Assembly: GCA_045106475.1 (NCBI GenBank)
Contig: JBGCEO010000105.1
Coordinates: 4,697 to 68,696, forward strand
Length of the DNA: 64,000 nucleotides
Source: Granulosicoccus sp045106475
GTDB taxonomy: Bacteria > Pseudomonadota > Gammaproteobacteria > Granulosicoccales > Granulosicoccaceae
Direction: 5' to 3'
Below the pieces are notes generated by a model. The model was given only the letters and a program-made list of their open reading frames with translations, was not told where the DNA came from and did no database searches. Made by a program: the position numbers and the translations under genes. Positions 43,826 to 53,855 of the stretch are shown in pieces; the first letter of the stretch is position 1; each line of letters begins with the position of its first letter.

Positions 43826-44578
43826 CTAGGTCATCACCATTCCACCATTGACGCTGATGGTCTGGCCGGTAATGTAGGAGGCAGCTGGAGAGGCCAAAAA
43901 CAAGCATGTTTGCGCTATGTCGTCAGGACTACCCAACCTGCCCAAAGCTATTTCGCCCTTCAAACGCTCCTTTTGCGCCTCAGGCAGCGCATCTGTCATA
44001 TCAGACTCAATAAAGCCCGGTGCAACCGCATTGATAGTGATCGAACGAGCACCAAGCTCTCGTGCCAATGATTTCGTCATGCCAAGCAACCCCGCTTTTG
44101 CTGCAGAATAATTCACTTGACCCGCATTTCCGGTTATACCAACGACTGAACTGATGTTTATGATCCGCCCGCTACGAGCCTTGACCATCGGCTTTACCAC
44201 CAGACGGCACATTCGATACACGCTGGTCAGATTGGTTGAAATGACATCTTCCCATTCCGCATCCTTCATCCGCATAAACAAATTGTCGCGGGTGATACCT
44301 GCATTATTGACCAGTATCGAAATCGCCCCGAATTCTTCTCCGATTCGAGCCACAACACTTTCAGCATCGGCACTATCGGTCACATTCAACCGCATGCCGG
44401 TACCTTTTATTCCAGCTTCTGTAAATCGTGCGGAAATAGCATCCGCTCCACTCTCGGAAGTGGCCGTGCCTATAACCGTGGCTCCGTGCTGACCAAGCAA
44501 CTGCGCTATAGCCGCACCAATCCCGCGACTCGCGCCGGTTACGAGTGCGACCTGAGCGTTAAGGGTGTTTTCGTTCAT
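43826..44578 (-). CDS. fabG: 3-oxoacyl-ACP reductase
   Basis: NADPH-dependent ketoreductase of fatty acid elongation, 250 residues. Cofactor loop TGASRGIGAAIA, NNAG in LVNNAGITRDNLFMRM, catalytic Ser in NISSVVG, YSAAKAG (YxxxK) and C-terminal GQTISVNGGMVM. The FabG-specific ITRDNLFMRM and VNGGM segments separate it from generic SDR enzymes. Two bases separate it from fabD. Confidence 0.97.
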   Translation of the reverse strand: MNENTLNAQVALVTGASRGIGAAIAQLLGQHGATVIGTATSESGADAISARFTEAGIKGTGMRLNVTDSADAESVVARIGEEFGAISILVNNAGITRDNLFMRMKDAEWEDVISTNLTSVYRMCRLVVKPMVKARSGRIINISSVVGITGNAGQVNYSAAKAGLLGMTKSLARELGARSITINAVAPGFIESDMTDALPEAQKERLKGEIALGRLGSPDDIAQTCLFLASPAASYITGQTISVNGGMVMT

Positions 44579-44580
44579 GT

Positions 44581-45564
44581 TCAGTCCATTGCGTTGGTGA
44601 CAGAGTCAATCGCTGCATCGAGTGTTGCAGGAGCGTCGACTGCCAGAGTGGGTAGTGCACGATCTATCCGCTTGCCAAGACCGGTCAACACTTTTCCGGG
44701 CCCAGCTTCAATAACGCTGGTAACGCCATAGTTATCGCGCAAAGCCTCAATTGTTTTTGTCCAGTAAACGGGGTTGTAGACGTGCGCCTTCAGATGATCA
44801 AGCAAGGTGTTCAAATCAGCAGGGGCAGCAGCTGTAGCATTTTGTACAAGTGGTGCTTTGGGAAACGACCAGTTAAGCGTATCAATCGTTTTGGCAAGCT
44901 CAGCACCTGCCGGTCGCATAAGAGAGGAATGGTTAGGTACGCTGACCGGTAACATGAGAGCTTTCCTGACACCCATTTCACGAGCCTTTTCTATAGTCTT
45001 CTCAAGAGCATCCAGATGACCCGAGATGGCCACTTGACCAGGTGCATTAAAGTTAACGGCCTCCGTTACCCGTTCGCCGCTAATTGATTTGCAGAGCTCG
45101 TCCACTGCGTTATCGTCCATACCGATTAGTGCAGCCATGCCTCCCTGCCCTTCGGGCACAGCCTCTGCCATCAAGTTTGCGCGCTGCTTTACCAACGCAA
45201 CGCCATCTGCGAAAGGCAGGGCTTCAGATGCTACAAGAGCTGCAAACTCACCCAGGCTATGGCCTGCAAAAGCCACTGGCATGGGCAGGCCTGATGCCTG
45301 CATCACTCGCCAGACTGCAACGCCTGCAGTAAACATCAGAGGTTGCGTATTTCGGGTATCACCCAGTGCCTCCTTGGTGCCTTCTTGAGCCAAGGCCCAC
45401 AGATCTTGTCCAACAATGTCTGATGCTTCACCAAAGGTTGCCTTAACTTGCGAATACTCGCCTGCAAGCTCGGCCAGCATGCCTACGCTCTGTGAACCCT
45501 GTCCTGGAAATACTACTGCGAAAGCCACCGCGCTCTCTCCCTGATCCGTTAACGATAAATTCAT
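44581..45564 (-). CDS. fabD: Malonyl-CoA:ACP transacylase
   Basis: Loads malonyl groups onto ACP, 327 residues. VVFPGQGSQSVGM at the N-terminus, catalytic Ser in FAGHSLGEFAAL, and catalytic His in VSVPNHSSLM. The start at ATG 45564 gives about 12 residues before the conserved region. In most relatives fabH and plsX lie upstream; here dapB does. Confidence 0.96.
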   Translation of the reverse strand: MNLSLTDQGESAVAFAVVFPGQGSQSVGMLAELAGEYSQVKATFGEASDIVGQDLWALAQEGTKEALGDTRNTQPLMFTAGVAVWRVMQASGLPMPVAFAGHSLGEFAALVASEALPFADGVALVKQRANLMAEAVPEGQGGMAALIGMDDNAVDELCKSISGERVTEAVNFNAPGQVAISGHLDALEKTIEKAREMGVRKALMLPVSVPNHSSLMRPAGAELAKTIDTLNWSFPKAPLVQNATAAAPADLNTLLDHLKAHVYNPVYWTKTIEALRDNYGVTSVIEAGPGKVLTGLGKRIDRALPTLAVDAPATLDAAIDSVTNAMD

Positions 45565-45586
45565 GTCAGCATTGCGCTCGCTGACT

Positions 45587-46396
45587 CTAATTGTTTATAC
45601 CCAGCACATGAGTCATGTCGTAGAGCCCTGCAGGCTGGTCAGCCAGCCAGATCGCCGAACGTACTGCACCTCTTGCAAACGTCATCCTATCTGTAGCTTT
45701 GTGCGTGACCTCGATACGTTCACCGTTACCCGCAAACAAAACGGTGTGATCGCCAATGATGTCACCTGCTCTTATTGTCTCGAAACCTATGGTTTTAGTC
45801 TTTCGCTCACCTGTTATACCTTGCCTGCCATAAATGGCACACTCTTCAAGATCACGACCTAGTGCTTGCGCTACGACTTCACCCATCTTGATGGCAGTAC
45901 CGGAGGGTGCATCAACCTTGTGTCGATGATGAGCCTCAATAACTTCAACGTCGTAATCATCGCCTAATGCCTTGGCTGCTTGTTGTAACAAAGCCAATGT
46001 CACCGTAACGCCGATGCTGTAGTTGGGTGCGAATACAATGGGTCTGCTGGCTGCATGTTGATGCAACCGCTCAATCTGCTCGCTGGTAAAACCAGTAGTG
46101 CCTATGACCACTCGCGTGTCACTTTGGCCCAGGGCATCGAGTAACGCCAGAGAAACTGCTGGCGCTGTAAAATCGATAATGACGTCGCTCTGCGCCGCAG
46201 CCTTTTCCATCTGATCAGTAACAAGCACGCCATTGGGCTGTCCACCGGACAACAAACTGGCATCAAGACCAATACATGACTGGCCCGGAGCATCGGAAGC
46301 GGCACTCAAACGCGCATCATCGCGTTCAGCGATAGCTGCAAGCAGTTGCCGCCCCATACGGCCGGCAGCACCATTTACGGCAAGATTGACCAACAT
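45587..46396 (-). CDS. dapB: 4-hydroxy-tetrahydrodipicolinate reductase
   Basis: Lysine and diaminopimelate biosynthesis step, 269 residues from the ATG at 46396; a TTG two codons earlier is also possible. Seen: NAVNGAAGRMGRQ (cofactor loop), IDFTAPAVSLALL, GTTGF, APNYSIGVT, EAHHRHKVDAPSGTA and the C-terminal FARGAVRSAIWL. Found between ligA and fabD, 22 bp before fabD, an arrangement I do not recognise as standard (dapB is usually near dnaJ/carA). Confidence 0.96.
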   Translation of the reverse strand: MLVNLAVNGAAGRMGRQLLAAIAERDDARLSAASDAPGQSCIGLDASLLSGGQPNGVLVTDQMEKAAAQSDVIIDFTAPAVSLALLDALGQSDTRVVIGTTGFTSEQIERLHQHAASRPIVFAPNYSIGVTVTLALLQQAAKALGDDYDVEVIEAHHRHKVDAPSGTAIKMGEVVAQALGRDLEECAIYGRQGITGERKTKTIGFETIRAGDIIGDHTVLFAGNGERIEVTHKATDRMTFARGAVRSAIWLADQPAGLYDMTHVLGINN

Positions 46397-46479
46397 ATTC
46401 AAAGCCCAAACCTGCCCTGAAGCAGCATTTTCAAATTAGCGCGCGAGAATAACACAGCCTCTGCAAAGTACCAGACTGA

Positions 46480-48498
46480 TCAGGAATCCGGCATGCCGAT
46501 TATTTGTAGCAAATCGTCCTCATTCAACACCTGTACACCTAATGATTCTGCCTTGGTAACCTTGGAACCGGGGGATCCACCTGCGAACACAGCCGTGGTT
46601 TTCTTCGAAACGCTACCCGTTACTTTCGCGCCCAACTGCTGCAGTTTTTGCTTGGCCTGATCTCTTGTGAAAACTGTCAAAGTGCCCGTTAATACGTAGG
46701 TGTTGCCACTTAGAGAGTTGTTTGTTTGCACGGCATCATGGCTAGGCAATTCGATACCCGAAGCCAGTAAAGCATCAACAACCGCACGATTATCCGGATT
46801 GGAAAAAAACGTTTTCACACTGCTGGCAGCAATGGGACCTATGTCATCGATGCTGGTCAAGGCATCTTCGTCTGCATCGATCACTGCCTGCAAAGAGCCG
46901 AAATGACTGGCCAGCAGCGCACCCCCGGATTCACCAATATCACGTATGCCCAAGGCAAAGATAAACCGTGCCAGTGTCGTCTGACGAGAAACATCAATGG
47001 CATTGACCAGGTTGCTGGCTGATTTTTCGCCCATACGTGGCAGGCTCTGCAATTGTTCAGCGTTCAAGGTGTACAAATCTGCAACCGATTCGATCAACCC
47101 TTCATCACAGAGTTGTTCTACAAGCTTGTCACCCAGACCATCTATATCCATGGCCCTGCGCGATGCAAAATGTTTTATCGCTTCGCGGCGCTGAGCGGCA
47201 CATTGCAATCCACCCGTACAACGTGCTTTAACTTCAGCTTCTGTATGAGCAACGGCAGAACCACAAACAGGACAGGCTTCGGGTAAGGTTATAGCCTGAG
47301 AATCAGCTGGTCGCTTTTCAGGTATTGATCGAACCACCTCTGGAATCACATCACCGGCGCGCCTTACAACAACCGTGTCCCCAACGCGCACGTCTTTGCG
47401 CATTATCTCGTCCATATTATGCACGGTTGCATTGCTGACAGTTACACCACCAACAAAAACTGGTTGTAGTCTTGCAACGGGGGTTAAGGCACCCGTTCGT
47501 CCCACTTGGAATTCAACCCCTTCCAATACTGTCAAGGCTTCTTCTGCCGGAAACTTCTGGGCGATTGCCCAACGCGGCGCACGCGATACGAATCCTAACT
47601 CCCGTTGCTCGGCCAGAGAATCAACCTTGAACACAACGCCATCAATCTCGTAACCCAGGTCGGCACGTCGTTGCTGCAGAGCCTCATAGAATTCATAACA
47701 GGCATCAATGCCTTCGCAGCGGATTGTTTCTGCATTGACCGGAAATCCAAAGGTGGCAAGCAGTTGTAAGGCATCCAGCTGAGAGTCGGGCTGCTCAATG
47801 CCCTGTAATTCACCCAAGCCATACAGGTTGATGGAGAGTTTACGTTCGGCTGTTTTTCGTGAATCCAGCTGACGCAAACTGCCTGCTGCGGCATTGCGAG
47901 GGTTAACGAAAGCTGCCTTGTCTGCAGCCTCCATTGCCTGATTAAGCGACTCGAATGCTGAATGCGTCATGAATACTTCGCCTCTAGCCTCTAACACCGC
48001 TGGTGGATTCTCTGCGCGCAATTTCAGCGGAATCATCTCGATAGTGCGAAGGTTTTCGGTGACATTTTCGCCGGTTTGACCGTCACCTCGAGTCGCTCCT
48101 TGAACAAATATGCCATTTTCATATCGCAAACTAATTGCCAGCCCATCCAATTTGGGCTCGGCGACATAGACTACCTTTGCCTGGTCATGCTCAAGCCTTT
48201 CGCGCACACGTCGATCAAAATCATTCAGCTCATCGCGTGAAAAAGCATTGCCCAGAGACAACATGGGTACGGCGTGATCGACTGTTTGAAAACCATCAAG
48301 CGGTGGTGCGCCTACCCGCTGTGTGGGTGAATCGACGCTACAAAGTTCAGGATACTGTTCTTCAATGGCCAGCAACTCACCAAACAACGCATCGTACTCG
48401 GCATCACTGATCGACGGGTTGTCCAGCACATGGTATCGATGTGAATGATCATGCAGCAAAGCGTGTAGTTCTGCTACACGCGCAACGGGCTTTTTCAC
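46480..48498 (-). CDS. ligA: NAD-dependent DNA ligase
   Basis: Joins Okazaki fragments. About 672 residues with the adenylation Lys in EPKLDGLAISLRYENG, the OB fold, a tetracysteine zinc finger beginning CPVCGSAV, helix-hairpin-helix repeats (RMGEKSASNL) and a C-terminal BRCT domain (LSGNTYVLTGTL). The start is uncertain: GTG at 48498 (MKKPVARVAELH) follows the zipA stop by one base and fits the family; a TTG at 48519 would overlap zipA by 20 bp. Order smc-zipA-ligA as in pseudomonads. Confidence 0.96.
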   Translation of the reverse strand: MKKPVARVAELHALLHDHSHRYHVLDNPSISDAEYDALFGELLAIEEQYPELCSVDSPTQRVGAPPLDGFQTVDHAVPMLSLGNAFSRDELNDFDRRVRERLEHDQAKVVYVAEPKLDGLAISLRYENGIFVQGATRGDGQTGENVTENLRTIEMIPLKLRAENPPAVLEARGEVFMTHSAFESLNQAMEAADKAAFVNPRNAAAGSLRQLDSRKTAERKLSINLYGLGELQGIEQPDSQLDALQLLATFGFPVNAETIRCEGIDACYEFYEALQQRRADLGYEIDGVVFKVDSLAEQRELGFVSRAPRWAIAQKFPAEEALTVLEGVEFQVGRTGALTPVARLQPVFVGGVTVSNATVHNMDEIMRKDVRVGDTVVVRRAGDVIPEVVRSIPEKRPADSQAITLPEACPVCGSAVAHTEAEVKARCTGGLQCAAQRREAIKHFASRRAMDIDGLGDKLVEQLCDEGLIESVADLYTLNAEQLQSLPRMGEKSASNLVNAIDVSRQTTLARFIFALGIRDIGESGGALLASHFGSLQAVIDADEDALTSIDDIGPIAASSVKTFFSNPDNRAVVDALLASGIELPSHDAVQTNNSLSGNTYVLTGTLTVFTRDQAKQKLQQLGAKVTGSVSKKTTAVFAGGSPGSKVTKAESLGVQVLNEDDLLQIIGMPDS

Positions 48499-48499
48499 A

Positions 48500-49384
48500 T
48501 CAGGAAGGCACACTTCCAAAATACTTCTGGCGATGCATGTACTCGTATATGCCCTCTCGCATATGCTGCAAAGTCTGTTTGCTTAGTGTACTGCGATCAC
48601 CATCCAGTACCGTTGCACCCAACTCATTGGCCATCTCAAACGCTTCGCTGATCAACACTTCAAACGATACATCGGCAGGTACTGGCCCTGGCAATTGTAA
48701 AAACAGCGTGATACCCGGTGTTTCAAAACTCTGCATGTCGTTAACATCAAAGTAACCCGGTTCGACCATCTTGGCGATGGAAAACACCGTCGTGCCATTG
48801 TGCATGGAATGAAAAATATTCATATCGCCAAAGTGATAGCCACGACGCTCAAACACATCGAGCAGTTGATCGCCCGCTATCACGGTATTGGGTTGAGCGA
48901 CTACATGCAGAGTAATGATCTTGCTGGCAAATGCAGGATCAGCTTCTTTGGCATCATCTACCTCATCCGGTTCAGACTCTGCGATACGCTGGCGTCTTTT
49001 GGGGGATAAGCGCTCGCTAAATGCTTCAATTTTCTGAGTAATACTGCTAAATCCAGAGCTGGGCTGATCACTCTTGTCAGCGGGGGCGGTGGCTAGCTCT
49101 TCGTAGTCATAGTCACGGGCGGCGCCCCTCGCCCCAGGGCGGATGAAGTCGTCTGGATCGACTTCATTGAAATTTGAATAGTTATCACTGAGGGATTCAT
49201 CTCCCAGCAGCGGATCCACATCAAGATCATTTGAGCCAGCGCCGTTAGCAAATGATTTACCGCCTGCATTTTTCTGCCGGGCACTGCGTTTGTTTGCCTT
49301 GCCTGGACGACCGGAAAAGTAGAGCAGAACCAGAATCGCAACACCTGCAAATATCAGGATCCAGCGAAGATTTTCCATGGGCAT
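48500..49384 (-). CDS. zipA: Cell division protein ZipA
   Basis: Anchors FtsZ to the inner membrane. 294 residues: N-terminal membrane helix (NLRWILIFAGVAILVLLYF), a basic then acidic flexible linker (~residues 30-150), and a C-terminal FtsZ-binding domain with ITLHVVAQ, GDMNIFHSM, VFSIAKMVEPGYFD and GITLFLQLPGP. The ATG at 49384 or 49378; the second has GAGG at better spacing. Lies between smc and ligA. Confidence 0.94.
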   Translation of the reverse strand: MPMENLRWILIFAGVAILVLLYFSGRPGKANKRSARQKNAGGKSFANGAGSNDLDVDPLLGDESLSDNYSNFNEVDPDDFIRPGARGAARDYDYEELATAPADKSDQPSSGFSSITQKIEAFSERLSPKRRQRIAESEPDEVDDAKEADPAFASKIITLHVVAQPNTVIAGDQLLDVFERRGYHFGDMNIFHSMHNGTTVFSIAKMVEPGYFDVNDMQSFETPGITLFLQLPGPVPADVSFEVLISEAFEMANELGATVLDGDRSTLSKQTLQHMREGIYEYMHRQKYFGSVPS

Positions 49385-49432
49385 GACCTCTTGGATACAA
49401 GTAATCGTTAATACAGATCGTGCAACGTCTGC

Positions 49433-52400
49433 TTACACACCTGCCAGTTCTACAGCTTCGTGTACATCTACAGCTACAAGGCGCGAAACACCCGGCTCGT
49501 TCATAGTAACGCCCATTAACTGCTGCGCCATTTCCATGGTTACTTTGTTGTGCGTTATAAATATAAATTGTACACGCTCTGACATTTCTTTGACCAGCTC
49601 GCAGAAGCGCCCGACATTAGCGTCATCAAGCGGTGCATCAACTTCATCGAGCATACAAAAGGGTGATGGATTAAGTTCGAAGAAAGCAAACACCAGAGCG
49701 ACCGCTGTTAGTGCTTTCTCACCGCCCGATAACAGCTGTATATTGCTGACCCGCTTACCAGGCGGTTGCGCGTTAACGCTTACACCCGTACTCAACAGAT
49801 CATCACCGGTCATTTGTAATGAACCATGGCCACCACCAAACAGGCGCGGAAAGAACTCTTCGACCTTGGCGTTAACCTTTTCAAACGTATCCTTGAATCG
49901 CGATCGAGTCTCACGATCAATCTTGGCGATGGCTCTTTCGAGTGTCGCTAGCGCTTCGGTCACATCCAGGTGTTGTTCATCCAGATATTCTTTGCGTTGC
50001 GATTGTTCGGCCAGTTCGTCAATGGCTGCCAGGTTAATGGGCCCTAATCGCTGCACTTGACGCTCGAGTTTTTCCAACTCTTCTGCCCAGGTATCAACAT
50101 TGGCGTCCTCACTCAGCGATTCAATGATCTCCTCAACCTTATAGTCATGCTCCGCCAGTTGCTCATCAAGTGTTTTAAGCCGCACTAGAACTTCTTGAGC
50201 AGCCATTTTTTCACTCTGAACTTTTTCGCGAACCGATTGAGCCCGCACATCATGGCGTTGACGCGCCTGTTCGTGTTCGCGGAGACGATTTTCGATGGCA
50301 TCAAGCTGCTCTCTGGCTGCGCGAAGCGCATTGTCACTGCTTAGTTTTGCTTCCAGATGCTGTTGGAGTCCGGCTTCCAGAGCCACCAGGGGATCTTCAT
50401 CTTCGCTAGCCAGCATGGTATTGAGCGCACTTTGACGCTCCTTGAGCTGGGTAATGCGTGCCTGCATTCGGGTGAGATTCTGCTCAGTAGCGGCCCGCGT
50501 ACTGCGCATTGATTCCACACGAATCGCGAGTTCCTGACCAGCATCCCGATCAGCATCGCGCTGTTCCCGCGCCTTTTGCAGGCTGTCACGCAGGCTTTGC
50601 TGCTCCTCGCTGATGCGAGCCTTTTCCTGCTCAAGAGTCTCGAGTTGCTCAACCGCTTCGAGTTTTCTTGCAGATGCATCTTCGAGCTGCAGTTGCTCCT
50701 GCTGACGTTGTTGCTCTATTTCGGTTATTTCTTCATTCAGAACTTTGGCACGGCGCTCGCCCTGATCAAGGCGCTGCCTGTTTGCCGCAACATCCGAGCG
50801 AACCTGCGACAGGTTTCGTACTGCGTCGTTAAATGCATGGAGCTGGGTTTCGCGACGGGTTTCCAATTCATCCTGCTGCTGATTCAACTCGGCCAGCTGA
50901 GCGGAATATTTTTCTACCTGTTGATCCAGTTCTGCCAATTGTAATTTGAGATCGCTAATTTCGGTTTCGCGCAAAAGTACGCTGTCCTGGGCATCAGCAC
51001 GCGCCACTCTGAGCCAAGATTGCCCCATCCACAGACCATCACGAGTGACAACCGACTCACCATCGTTGAGTTGCGATCTGATTCGTAAAGCTTCTGCAAG
51101 ATCGTTGGCGATATGGATACCACTAAGCAGCTCACCGAGTGGCAACTTGCTGTCTATCTTGCTGGCCAACGACGTTGCTGGTGATGTTGCTCCATTGGCA
51201 TTGGCTCGTATCAAGGTGAGCTGAGCAGCAGGCATGTCATTCAAACAGCGATCTATGACGGCTTCGCTATCAACGCACACCGCTTCGAGATGCGGGCCCA
51301 ATACAAGCTCGACAGCTGTCTCCCAGCCCGGTTGTGCGGTGATGGATTGCGCCAGGCGCGGCTTGTCATCCAGCTCATTCATGTGCAGCCAGCTGTCTGC
51401 AACGCTACTATCAGGTTCAAGCGCTGCCTGCTGTAAAGCCTCCAAAGAGGCTAACCTGCCAAGGCCGCTCTGCAAACGAGATCGTGCCTGATTGAGCTCT
51501 TCTGTGAGTTGGCGAATAGATTCTTTCTGTAACTGCTGTTTTTCGCTTGCCAGTGTCAGAGCCTGCTGCAATCGCTGCTCCTCGTCGGCTGCTTCGACAT
51601 CCAACGCCAGCGAAAGCTCAATCGACTCCATTATCGGGCTGAGATCAAGTCCGGTGTTTTCATCACGCAGGCGTACAAGGCGCGTCTCGGCGTTTACCAT
51701 GCTACGTTCGAACTGCTCGATACGGGAACGCTCAACCTGAGCAACCTGCGATACCTCAGAAAAGCGTCGATTGAACGCATCGTTACGCGACTGCCAGGCC
51801 TGTAGGTCGGATTCGGCTCGAAGTAGAAGTTCAGCTGAGTGCTTTTGGCTATCTTGCAACAGATCAAATGCCGGTTGATCCGTTTCAATCGACTCAGTGA
51901 TCTGAGATATCCGCGCCGTGTCATCTCGCAAGTGAGCCTGAGACTCCGCCAGCGATTTATCGACTTCTGCCAACTCGCGACTTTGCTGATGACGCGTGTC
52001 GCGTGTGTGCTCGATGGTTTGTTCGATGCGGGCGACTTCCCCGCCAATCCGATAGAACTCCGCTTGTATCGCACTAAAGCTGTCTGAGGACTCAGTTTGC
52101 TGACCACGAGCCAGCTCGATAGCACTTTCGGCCGAACGTAACTCAGCCATGACACCTTCGAGTTCAGATTCTAATTCGGCTGTTTTTCGAGCCTGTTCGT
52201 CACGCGAATGTTCAAAATCACGCCTGCGCAGCACCAGTAGCTCACCGCGTTTTTGTCGATCTTCCGCTTTTAGACGCTGGTAGCGCTCTGCAGTGCTCGC
52301 CTGCCGCTTTAAGTGGGCGAGTTGCTTGTCGACTTCTTCACGCAAGTCATCCAGCCGATCGAGGTTATCGCGGGTATGCCGGATACGATTTTCTGTCTCC

Positions 52401-52933
52401 TTGCGACGCTCCTTGTACTTTGAAATGCCAGCAGCTTCCTCCAGGTACACGCGCAAGTCTTCTGGTTTTGCCTCGATCAGCCGCGAGATCATGCCCTGTT
52501 CAATAATGGCATAGCTGCGTGGCCCAAGGCCTGTACCCAGGAAGATGTCACGGATATCGCGCCGGCGACAGCGAACGTTGTTTAACGCATATTTGCTTTG
52601 GCCATCACGAGCAACTTCGCGCCGGATGGATATCTCGGCATATTGGGCATACTCGCCACCCAAAGAGCCGTCTGAGTTATCAAATACAAGCTCAACTGAC
52701 GCCTGCCCCACCGGTTTGCGAGTACTAGAGCCCACAAAGATGACATCGTCCATCGATTCGCCGCGCAAATGCTTCGCAGAGGACTCTCCCATAACCCAGC
52801 GAACGGCATCGATGGTATTGGATTTGCCGCAACCATTAGGCCCGACAATTCCAACCAGGGAACTGGGTAGTTTCAGATCGGTAGGATCGACAAAGGACTT
52901 GAATCCGGCAATCTTTATACGGCTCAGACGCAT
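49433..52933 (-). CDS. smc: Chromosome segregation protein SMC
   Basis: Condensin ATPase of 1166 residues. Walker A GIVGPNGCGKSNTIDAVRWV at the N-terminus; two long coiled coils flank a hinge domain (about residues 500-650); and the C-terminal head has signature LLSGGEKALTAVALVFA and Walker B PFCMLDEVDAPLDDANV. A full-length SMC implies the ScpAB partners elsewhere. It heads the smc-zipA-ligA run and is divergent from cysZ across 132 bp. Confidence 0.97.
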   Translation of the reverse strand: MRLSRIKIAGFKSFVDPTDLKLPSSLVGIVGPNGCGKSNTIDAVRWVMGESSAKHLRGESMDDVIFVGSSTRKPVGQASVELVFDNSDGSLGGEYAQYAEISIRREVARDGQSKYALNNVRCRRRDIRDIFLGTGLGPRSYAIIEQGMISRLIEAKPEDLRVYLEEAAGISKYKERRKETENRIRHTRDNLDRLDDLREEVDKQLAHLKRQASTAERYQRLKAEDRQKRGELLVLRRRDFEHSRDEQARKTAELESELEGVMAELRSAESAIELARGQQTESSDSFSAIQAEFYRIGGEVARIEQTIEHTRDTRHQQSRELAEVDKSLAESQAHLRDDTARISQITESIETDQPAFDLLQDSQKHSAELLLRAESDLQAWQSRNDAFNRRFSEVSQVAQVERSRIEQFERSMVNAETRLVRLRDENTGLDLSPIMESIELSLALDVEAADEEQRLQQALTLASEKQQLQKESIRQLTEELNQARSRLQSGLGRLASLEALQQAALEPDSSVADSWLHMNELDDKPRLAQSITAQPGWETAVELVLGPHLEAVCVDSEAVIDRCLNDMPAAQLTLIRANANGATSPATSLASKIDSKLPLGELLSGIHIANDLAEALRIRSQLNDGESVVTRDGLWMGQSWLRVARADAQDSVLLRETEISDLKLQLAELDQQVEKYSAQLAELNQQQDELETRRETQLHAFNDAVRNLSQVRSDVAANRQRLDQGERRAKVLNEEITEIEQQRQQEQLQLEDASARKLEAVEQLETLEQEKARISEEQQSLRDSLQKAREQRDADRDAGQELAIRVESMRSTRAATEQNLTRMQARITQLKERQSALNTMLASEDEDPLVALEAGLQQHLEAKLSSDNALRAAREQLDAIENRLREHEQARQRHDVRAQSVREKVQSEKMAAQEVLVRLKTLDEQLAEHDYKVEEIIESLSEDANVDTWAEELEKLERQVQRLGPINLAAIDELAEQSQRKEYLDEQHLDVTEALATLERAIAKIDRETRSRFKDTFEKVNAKVEEFFPRLFGGGHGSLQMTGDDLLSTGVSVNAQPPGKRVSNIQLLSGGEKALTAVALVFAFFELNPSPFCMLDEVDAPLDDANVGRFCELVKEMSERVQFIFITHNKVTMEMAQQLMGVTMNEPGVSRLVAVDVHEAVELAGV

Positions 52934-53065
52934 AGATATAAAAGCGTTTCAGGCAAGTGCCGAAGGTTATTCATGAAAGCGCACATTCACATGCGCCAGC
53001 GGGTGCCCTATTGTACTGTCTTTTATCGTTCACACCAGTCTTGCAAGTGAGTCTATGATTGTTGT

Positions 53066-53848
53066 ATGACAAGTCCTGGTTTTACATCCTCGTTAGGATA
53101 CATCGCTGTCGGATGGCGACTGGTGCGCACCAAAGGGTTACGCCGATTCGTCTGGATGCCCCTGCTGATAAACATACTGGTTTTCGGTCTGCTGGGATGG
53201 TGGTTGAACACACTCGCGACGCAGTGGCTGGCATCCTGGTCACTGTTCTCGAGCCTGGGTGACTGGTGGATCTTCAGAGCCTTGGAAACCCTGCTGCGCT
53301 GGCTTTTCACACTAGTAATGCTGTTCTCACTGGCCTATCTCTTCACCTTACTGGCAAACCTGATTGGCGCGCCCTTTAACGGGCTGCTTTCTGAGAGAGT
53401 TGAGGCACATCTGCGTGGTCACGTTCGTGAAACAACGCCCTCCTGGCTCAGCCTTGTCAAGTCGGTACCGCGGGTCATGATGTCGGAGCTGTCCAAGCTG
53501 TTTTACCTGGTCCTTTGTCTGACGCCTCTGATAATTTTACAATTTGTGCCACTTATCAACATTATTGCTCCCGCACTATTATTCTTGTTTGGAGCCTGGA
53601 TGTTCGCATTGGAGTACATGGATTATCCGATGGGTAACCATGGCCTGCTTTTTAAAGATGTTCGCAAACGCATGCGGCGCAATCGCCGGGTTGCTTATGG
53701 CTTTGGTTCCGGTGTGGCTCTGCTCAGTACGATTCCTGTCATCAATCTGTTCATCATGCCAGTGGCGGTTGCAGGCGCTACTGCCTTGTACGTCGACTAT
53801 CTGGGCGATACCGATGCCACTCACACGGCCCAAACTCAGGGAGTTTAA
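53066..53848 (+). CDS. cysZ: CysZ-like EI24 family membrane protein (putative sulfate transporter)
   Basis: A 260-residue protein of the CysZ/EI24 family, associated with sulfate uptake for cysteine synthesis. It has four or so hydrophobic segments (FVWMPLLINILVFGLLGWW, ALVMLFSLAYLF-type, LFYLVLCLTPLIILQFVPLI, VALLSTIPVINLFIMPVAVA) and the family motifs LIGAPFNGLLSERVE and FALEYMDYPMGNHGL. Divergent from smc. In many gammaproteobacteria cysZ neighbours zipA and ligA, which agrees with this placement. Confidence 0.9.
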   Translation: MTSPGFTSSLGYIAVGWRLVRTKGLRRFVWMPLLINILVFGLLGWWLNTLATQWLASWSLFSSLGDWWIFRALETLLRWLFTLVMLFSLAYLFTLLANLIGAPFNGLLSERVEAHLRGHVRETTPSWLSLVKSVPRVMMSELSKLFYLVLCLTPLIILQFVPLINIIAPALLFLFGAWMFALEYMDYPMGNHGLLFKDVRKRMRRNRRVAYGFGSGVALLSTIPVINLFIMPVAVAGATALYVDYLGDTDATHTAQTQGV

Positions 53849-53855
53849 TGCTGAC

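Noticed and set aside
53544..53855. N-terminal extension of the M23 peptidase frame
   Set aside because: It lies within cysZ, which has clear family motifs; the ATG at 53856 follows the cysZ stop and gives an exported protein.
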